Shown piece by piece: positions 57,271 to 64,000 of a stretch of DNA of 64,000 nucleotides; position 1 is the first letter of the stretch; each line of letters starts with the position of its first letter. The stretch comes from Artocarpus heterophyllus. Its lineage: Eukaryota; Streptophyta; Magnoliopsida; Rosales; Moraceae. The notes beneath the pieces are model-generated. The model searched no databases. It saw nothing but the letters and a program-made list of their open reading frames with translations, and was not told the DNA's origin. Location of the stretch: NCBI GenBank assembly GCA_025403435.1, contig CM046347.1, positions 25,246,597-25,310,596 on the forward strand. Direction: 5' to 3'. The position numbers were made by a program, and so were the translations under genes.

Positions 57271-57849
57271 CTAAAGCAGGTGAGACATGTCTCTAAGACC
57301 TAAGTCTTCCAAGTGTGCCTCGAAGCTCTTTGCAGGTAACGTCTTGGTGAAAGGGTCAGCAAGGTTGTTTTTCGACGCTATCTTCATGACTTCTATATCG
57401 CCTCGATGCACTATCTCTCTAATCAAATGATATTTTCTCTCTATATGCCTTCCTCTTTTGTGGCTTCTAGGTTCTCTTGAATTTGCCACTGTACCATTGT
57501 TATCACAATACAATGTGAGTAGTTTATCCATGCCTGGAACTACTTCCAAATCATTTAAGAACTTACAGAGCCAAACAGCTTCTTTAGCTACTTTACAAGC
57601 AGCCACATATTCAGCTTCCATAGTTGAATCAGCAATACAAGATTGTTTAATGCTTCTCCAAACTATGGCTCCACCACCAAAAGCAAACACTGATCTAGAC
57701 GTAGATTTACGTGTGTCTTTGTCTGATTGAAAATCAGAATTAGTGTATCCAATGGGAATCAAATTCTCACCAGAATATACCAACATATAGTTTCTCGTTC
57801 TCCTAAGATACTTGAGAATATGTTTAACCGCTACCCAATGATCTAATCC
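57271..57849 (-). pseudogene. Element G RNase H
   Basis: An open minus-strand frame of 171 codons, 57271-57786: MLVYSGENLIPIGYTNSDFQ, then FGGGAIVWRS, MEAEYVAACKVAKEAVWL, LYCDNNGTVANSREP, KYHLIREIVHRGDIEV and LADPFTKTLPAKSFEAHL, ending at the polypurine tract. The D/E/D active-site residues are present and no stop interrupts it, so this is the best-preserved RNase H in the window. Confidence 0.92.
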
Positions 57850-58600
57850 TGGGTTGGATTGATACCAATTGACTTACCCACCACATAGCAAATGTCAAGT
57901 CTTGCACACAACATGGCATACATTAGACTTCCCACTGCAGATGCATAGGGTACCCGTCTCATGTTTTCTTCCTCTTGAGGTGTCTTAGGACACTGTTCTT
58001 TTGAAAAGATAAACTCCATGACATGTAGGTAAATTACCTTTCTTGGAGTTTTGCATCAAAAATCTGATAAGCACTTTATTGATATATGATGCCTGAGACA
58101 GTCCCAACAGTTTGTTCTTGCGATCTCTTATGAGTTGGATTCCAAGAACATAACTTGCCTCTCCTAAATCTTTCATTTGGAAATAGTTGGCGAGCCATTT
58201 CTTTACATCAGATAATACACCTGCATCATTCCCAATTAGTAAGATATCATCTACATAAAGAACCAAGAAGACCACCTTCTTATCTTTGATGTACTTGTAA
58301 ACATAAGGTTCATCAATATTTTGATCGAAACCATAAGCCTAGCTTTAAAAGTCTCAACTTTTCCATCCACTCCTCGTTTCTTCTTGTAAATCCATTTGCA
58401 CCCTATGGGTTTTATCCCTTCAGGTAGGTCTACAAGATCCTAGACTGAATTAGAGTACATAGACTCCATTTCAAGGTTCACAGCCTCCAGCCATTTCTCC
58501 ATCTTAGAATCTTCCATTGCATTATGATATGTCAATGGATCATCCTCACCATTATCAGAGATAGCAACATTTGCTTCTCCAAGTTCCCTGTAGTGAGCAG
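57850..58600 (-). pseudogene. Element G reverse transcriptase, with a deletion
   Basis: The frame 57985-58275 holds MVFLVLYVDDILLIGND (catalytic YVDD), YFQMKDLGEASYVLGIQLI and SQASYINKVLIRF. Upstream, the N-terminal block ending at FKARL (about 58345) is joined directly to the region just before DEPYVYKY, so roughly 330 bp present in copies C and E, including the MDVKTAFLNG and IYGLKQAS blocks, are missing. The enzyme is dead. Confidence 0.88.
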
Positions 58601-60120
58601 GTGGTCTCACAACTCTCCCACTACGTCGAGGTGATATGACATTCTGATCGGGAGATGTGGTCTCCTCATTTTGTCCTTCGACAATGGTTGTCGGTTGTGG
58701 TCTGATCTAATTAGAAAGTAACTCTTCAAGTACAACTTTGCTACGAGGTTTATAGTTTGTAATATAATCATTCTCGAGAAAAGTGGCATTTGTTGATACA
58801 AATACCTTCTTTTTCTGTGGACTATAAAACAAACCTCCCCTCATTCCCTTTGGGTATCTCACAAACAAGCATACTTCAAAACGTGGTTTTAGCTTCCCGG
58901 TCTTTCCTTTCAGCAGATGTACTGGACACCCACATATACAGATATGTCGTATACTAGGTTTGCGACCATTCCATAACTCTAAAGGTGTCTTTGAAATAGA
59001 CTTAGATGGAACTAAGTTTAGAAGACATACTGTAGTTTCAAGTGCATATCCCCAAAATGAAGTGGGCAATGATGAGTAGCTGAGCATGGATCTCACCATA
59101 TCAAGCAACATTCGATTTCTTCTCTCTACAACACCATTTTGTTGTGGTGCTCCAGGTGCAGTGAGTTGTGATAGAATACCATGTTCTATCATATAGTCTT
59201 TGAATTCAGTATCAAGGTATTCCCCTCCTCGATCAGATCGAAGACTTTTCACCTCTTTCCTAATTGCTTTTTAGCTTCCGCTTGGAATTCTTTGAACTTT
59301 CCAAAAGTTTCAGATTTCATTTGCATTAGGTATATGTATCCATATCTTGAATAATCATCAATAAATGTGACGAAATATTCGTAACCACCACGTACTTGTA
59401 CATTCAATGGACCAAAGACGTCCGAATGTGTTAGTTCAAGTGGTTCCTTGGCCTTTTCGCCTTTTGCAGAGAAAGGCCTTTTAGTCATTTTACCTTCAAG
59501 ACAAGATTCACAAACTGGTAGAGAACTAACTTTTAGTTCATTTAAAGGACCATCCTTTACTAGTCTGTTAATTTTGTCAAGGTTAATATGACCCAATCTA
59601 AGGTGCCATAGATATGTTTCATTATCAGAAGAAATCTTTTGCTTCTTGGATTTTGGTTGTTCTACTTTGAACATTTCAGTATTGAGTAGTGATTTTTCAT
59701 TGGGCCTTAAGGTATAAAGCCCATTTTCCAGATGCGTAGAATAAATATCCAAACCATTTCTAGAAATATTAACATAATTATTATTAAAAGAAACACTAAA
59801 CATTTGTTCAAACAACCTAGAAACAGAAATCAAATTTCTATGAAAACAAGGAATGTAATAGACATTGTCCAAAATTAAAAACTTATTTCTAAAATAAAGT
59901 TTAACAACTCCCACTACTCTTGTCGAAACAACATCTCCCATTCCCACTCTCATCGTTTGTTCCCCGTTGGCAAGCTCCCTTGAATAACTAAGATCCGAAA
60001 AGAAGAACAAACATGGTTAGTTGCCCCTGAATCAATTATTCAAGGTAAAGTATCATCTTTAACTAAACAAGCTTCTAAAACAAGTAAATCTAATTTACCG
60101 TTGTTCTTCTTTTCTTTGAC
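58601..60120 (-). pseudogene. Element G protease and integrase
   Basis: The protease site DSGATNH is intact at about 60020-60040 but preceded by a Trp-to-TGA stop. The frame 59249-60010 carries VGMGDVVSTRVVGVVKLYF, the zinc motif WHLRLGH ... CESCLEGKM, and catalytic Asp in THSDVFGPL and FIDDYSRYG. The overlapping frame 58707-59252 starts at [10 protein letters not shown], and reads [19 protein letters not shown] with the catalytic Glu, then the C-terminal [11 protein letters not shown] region. One frameshift (about 59250) splits an otherwise complete integrase. Confidence 0.92.
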
Positions 60121-60951
60121 CTCCTGAAGATACTTCTTACAGTTTCTTTTCTAGTACCCTACTATGCCGCAGTGGAAACATTTTCCTTTAGGCTTCTTTT
60201 GGTTTGAGCTCTTTTTGTTGTTGTTGCTTTTGTTCTTCTTAGGTTGCCCTCCATTTTTAGACTTACCATTTCCTCCAGTCCTCTTCCTCTTCTTATTCTT
60301 TTGAGGAGAAGAGGAGGGTTGAGCTTTTGCAATATTTGCCTTAGCTTCTTTAGTCTTTTCTTTCAAAATAGACTCGAAGGTTTGAAGCTCATTAAGCAAC
60401 TCATTCATGTTATATTTTAGCTTGTTCATGAAATAGTTGCTTTTGAACTAAAGGAACGTAGGGGAAAGGGTTTCCAAAATCATCCCCACTTGTGTGGCTT
60501 CATCTATCACAGCCCCGTTGACCTCGGCCTCATGGAGATAGTTAACCATGTTGAGAACATGTTCTCTCACCGAAATCCCTGCCTTCATTTTGGCATTCAT
60601 TACTGCCTTAACGGCTTTGTGGCGTGCCTTTTTAGAAGGTTTACCAAACATGTCTTGTAGAGACTGCATTATCTCATATGCGGTCTCCATGCTTTTATGC
60701 TTCATCCTAAGTACGTCAGACATGCCAGCCAAAAGAAAACAGCGGGCCTTGTTGTTTGCCTCGATCCAACGATCATATGCTTCTTGTACATTACGAGGAG
60801 CATTGGCAGCAGGCTTTGGAGGACATTCCTCCGTCAGGACAAACTTGTAACTTTCATAAATTAGTACAATGTTCATGTTACTCTTCCACTTGACAAAATT
60901 ATCTCCGGTTAATTTTTCAGTTGAGAGAATAGCGATGATTGGATTTGGCAT
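60121..60951 (-). pseudogene. Element G gag and nucleocapsid
   Basis: I place the start at 60951 (MPNPIIAILSTEKLTGDNF) rather than at the upstream ATG at 60981, because the family starts with a short M..SIIA.L segment. The frame runs through WKSNMNIVLIYESYKFVLTEE, YDRWIEANNKARCFLLAGM and HEAEVNGAVID to a stop at 60448. The nucleocapsid frame 60151-60429 is Lys/Asn-rich and ends in a damaged zinc knuckle: CFHCGIVGY, where the knuckle His is Tyr, followed by a stop and KRNC. Confidence 0.9.
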
Positions 60952-60981
60952 TGTTGCTGTAATAAATAAATAAAATGACAT

Positions 60982-61949
60982 AAATTAAATGGTTGCATAA
61001 ACATCATAAATATATATTTTGGAATAGTAAACATGATGCATGATGCATATGAAAAACACATAAAAATTTTTTTTACTAATTCTACGATTGTTCAATTTTA
61101 ATAAATAAAGTGCCGTAGTAGGGTAGGTCAAATTATTTATGAATTGAATTGAGACATTCTCAATTAATAAATATATTCAAAATATCTCATATTTTTTATA
61201 TTTATTAATAATCGTTTATTTTTGGTCAAGATATAATTAACAATTTATTTATGTCTTTATGAGTGTAACCTACTATTGTGGATATTAACAACTTAACTCA
61301 AAATTGTCACCGTAGGGTAGGTCAATTTTGAAATACATTATAAAATCCTATCTCTTGGAAGCTAGCTTTGATATTGATTTAAATGGACACTCTCCGTAGG
61401 GAGGATGAAATCAAAGCATCGCAAGGCGCCACCTAAATCTCACGTTGTTGTACTAATAATAGAGACTGCAGCTTATATTGTCATATTAACTTCTCCCACT
61501 CATTATTTTAAAAGATGTGTTTTATCTTATAAAATATCATATGTTTCATAACTCTAGTAAATAAAAACAATTTTTTAATTACTAGGTTATATTATGTGTT
61601 AATAGAATCCTATTCTATTTACACTTAAAAAAATTACTAGATTTTCTAAAAATCTAAATTTATTATGAATTGTCTAAGTTACTAAATATTAAACAATTTA
61701 AAATTAGATAACTTAGAATTAATGTGAATTTTACTAAGTCTTAACTATTAAAACTAAATTCACAATATTTGGGTGATTAATAAATTAAGTTCTATAAAAC
61801 CAACCCAATTAATTTAATCTCATTAAATTAATGCTAACATATATTAAATCATTTTATAAACTTCTTTATAAAAAAAATAATATGTAAGTGTATGCATGTC
61901 ATGTTACAATAACTATAAGTGGGCACTTTCCTAAATAACATGTTATAAT
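60982..61949 (-). other. Element G leader with hairpin array
   Basis: No gene. Three CCGTAGGG-type motifs each sit between inverted arms: ATAAATAA 61101-61108 with 61133-61140; CAAAATTG 61299-61306 with 61323-61330; GCTTTGAT 61365-61372 with 61410-61417, the last capped by CTCCGTAGGGAG. A perfect 8-bp stem with a 3-base loop lies at 61147-61165 and a 12-bp stem at 61164/61197. The + strand LTR interrupts it at 61950. Confidence 0.75.
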
Positions 61950-63388
61950 TGTTAGACATGTATGCCCTAAGGAGTAAAAATGTAATACGTTTTTGGAGAC
62001 ATTTTTATCAATAAAGAATTTATTCATTTATATATACCAAATCTTGCCCTCTTTACGTTCATATTTGTTGAATGCATGATAAACAAACAGTAGTCTGAGA
62101 CTGTCAGTCTAAACCTTAAGAATTGGGCATATGATGGGATGATTATGCGGTAGACACGATTCTTAAGGTGACGGTCTAAAACGTATGATCCGCAATCGAG
62201 GGAATAAAGTTAGGCGCTTTATTCATGTAAAGATTGTTATGTTGTCTATATCCCTTTTGGGAGATGGTTTGTCTTGGCCATCGGAGTTGGACTTCGTGAA
62301 TAGAAACATTGGCACGTTGTCATAGGTGACGACGTGTTGGATCGAGACATAAAGTGAATTGATTTTGATTAATAATTCTATCTTGGCAAATCGATTCACT
62401 TTAGACAGTCATTTGTATTGTATCTTAATCTTGAGATGAATAGTGGGCCCGTTGTCTCGACTTGTGTCTTTTGATGTACCAATGGGTGACTCCCACATCT
62501 CTATAGTGGTATGCATGCCGGTACGTTGGAGGCAAGACTCTTGACAGCGTAGACTTATTATTCATAGATATGGAATCCATAGCTCCTCTTTAGGAGTAAT
62601 GATATCCTCTTATATGCGTTGTCTTATAATTGGAAAACTAAAGCGCTCAACCATTTGGATACATAGGTGTAACCGAATGGTATACTATCTTTGGATGGTA
62701 AGTTTTCTAATGGTGAGACAATGGAACGTAAGATAAAAATAATCGGGAAGGTAAGACAGAACTTGTCCTTAAGCCGATTATGGATTATCATATGAGGATA
62801 CGATGCACTATGATATGTCATGGAGACTTAGCTAAACAAGCTTCGTAATTCTATAAAGTTTGAGAGTGCAGCTCACAGCTTTTAGTGGAGTAGCGTTGGA
62901 GTTGATAATTGTGAAATGTATATCTGGGATATTGGGTTTCATAATTATCATGAGCTTGAACTTTATAGGTCCATTTTGGTCCCCTTCGCTAGCTCACAAA
63001 ATCCTGTAACGACACGTTGTGCTTTTTCAATAATTGGTGACTTATGTCGGATTTATTAGATTGGTTTAAAATTTGTAAGAATCAAATAATTCATGTCTGT
63101 TTATTGGTTAAATTAATTTTGTAAGAAATTAGTTCAAGATAAACTTGTTGAATTATTGCGATCAGATAATTCTTGTCTGTTTATCGGTTGATTTAATTTT
63201 GGATAAATTAGATCAAGATAAACTTGTAGAATTATTGTGAATTGATTTATTTTCTTAGAGATTATCTTGATAAAGTTTGTTTTGATCTAATAACTTCTCT
63301 ATTGGGTTATTTGAATCAAAACTGAGACTTTATCCCTTAGAATCTCGGGTGGAAAATAAAAAATTTGTGGAGATTTTTTCTCGAGAGT

Positions 63389-63464
63389 TCGGCCTACCGG
63401 ATGAAGTGTTCGGCCTGCCGAACTGGCCTGTTCAGCCTGCCGATCAGACAGTTCGGCCTGTCGA
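63389..63464 (+). promoter_or_regulatory. Phased palindrome array in the right-hand LTR
   Basis: Units at 63389, 63410, 63432 and 63453, spacing 21, 22, 21, identical to the spacing in the LTR at the left edge of the window, although individual bases differ. Confidence 0.68.
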
Positions 63465-63583
63465 TCAGCAGGAGATAAGATTACACGTTTTCACGCGGAT
63501 CTTATCAGATATGGATCCAAACTTGATTCTGTTTCGAGTTTTTGAGACCTAATCTGATATGGACTGACCCCTGGACCAATAGG

Positions 63584-63594
63584 TATAAAAAGGG
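63584..63594 (+). promoter_or_regulatory. TATA box of the right-hand LTR
   Basis: TATAAAAAGGG at the same position relative to the LTR end as in the other copies. Confidence 0.75.
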
Positions 63595-63993
63595 AGTGAG
63601 TCTCATGATTTACTCAGATCAATACAGATCAATTTGAGAGATTAAGAGTGATACTCTTCTAGTGAGAATCTGAAAACTCCCTGAGAGCTTTTGTTCAAAA
63701 ATCACGAACATTAGCTTTGGGTTCTCTCTATTGGTTGGAAGGAGAGTCACCGATGGAAGAGCTGTACATGTGAGCCGACACTCACTCCGGTTGTGGATAG
63801 AGAATAGCAAAGAAGACCAGTTGGTTGAGGCTCTTTTGGAACGTTACTTCTCTACACGGATTGCGGAGGTTCTTCGGCACACTGAGGTTAGTAAGATCTG
63901 TTTAATTTATACATATAACATGTCAAACTTGTGTTTTAGAAATTACTCTAATGAATGATTTTTAAAATTCCGCTGCGTACTTTGTTTCCAACA

Positions 63994-64000
63994 ATTGGTA
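63994..64000 (+). other. Start of primer-binding site
   Basis: ATTGGTA follows the LTR end and matches the first bases of the primer-binding sites of C and E; the window ends here. Confidence 0.8.

Larger units (their letters stand above)
55267..61949 (-). mobile_element. Copia element G (second family), disrupted
   Basis: Minus strand: leader 61949-60952, gag start 60951, nucleocapsid, protease, integrase, truncated reverse transcriptase, RNase H, polypurine tract, 3' LTR 57256-55267. Its 5' LTR and primer-binding site are not in the window because a + strand LTR of the other family has inserted at 61950. Proteins are clearly related to those of A, C and E but the LTR is different. Confidence 0.92.
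61950..63993 (+). repeat. Complete copia LTR, 5' LTR of an element leaving the window
   Basis: 2044 bp, TGTTAGACATG to CCAACA. 12-mers at 63389, 63410, 63432 and 63453; TATA at 63584-63594; 80-bp tandem repeat at about 63085-63243. It is followed by a primer-binding site, so a + strand element continues to the right. It is inserted in the leader of element G; the five bases before it are ATAAT. Confidence 0.95.

Overview
This is nuclear DNA from a flowering plant, very probably a eudicot. It is AT-rich, has no bacterial-style operons, and is built almost entirely of decayed plant transposable elements: Ty1/copia and Ty3/gypsy LTR retrotransposons, MULE and hAT DNA transposons. I cannot name the species. 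I see no host gene that I would call intact, and no rRNA, tRNA or CRISPR.

Layout. 1-1827: + strand copia LTR cut by the window edge, inserted in the reverse transcriptase of minus-strand copia element A (coding 1828-4723, leader 4724-6370, 5' LTR 6385-8397). 8398-8715: copia integrase relic (B). 8716-10916: probable minus-strand gypsy LTR. 11335-12008: end of a MULE. 12604-14325: DNA transposon with ~240-bp inverted repeats and an exon-like insert. 15237-36379: tandem array of three LTRs and two internal regions (C and E, minus strand); the leader of C carries a nested + strand element D (21652-25962) with a perfect 5-bp target duplication. 37550-39415: relic of a plant transposon-type gene, interrupted by a 536-bp hAT MITE with a perfect 8-bp target duplication. 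39434-41533: chimeric LTR fragments. 41575-43948: 3' half of another copia (H). 44296-47853: 3' end of a gypsy element (I) with a ~2.9-kb LTR. 48951-53290: LTR/LARD-like relic containing a 2.2-kb MULE (49378-51607). 53545-53935: exon-like fragment. 55267-61949: second copia family (G, minus strand), interrupted in its leader by a + strand LTR (61950-63993) whose primer-binding site begins at the last bases of the window.

How the parts relate. A, B, C, D, E and the free LTRs belong to one copia family: LTR about 2.0 kb, start TGTTAGACATG, end CCAACA, initiator-Met-tRNA type primer-binding site. Every copy is broken by stops, frameshifts, deletions or insertions, so I expect none to be autonomous. 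G is a related family with its own LTR.

The most interesting signals are not genes. (1) The LTR promoters carry an array of near-palindromic 12-mers (consensus TCGGCCTGCCGA) spaced 21-22 bp, with variable sequence between them; the same array recurs in the untranslated leaders and once in the probable gypsy LTR. (2) The leaders carry a series of potential RNA hairpins capped by a CCTAGGGG-type motif at a fixed 131/79/80 spacing, and the unrelated-LTR family G has an analogous series capped by CCGTAGGG. Both look like cis-acting retrotransposon control elements.
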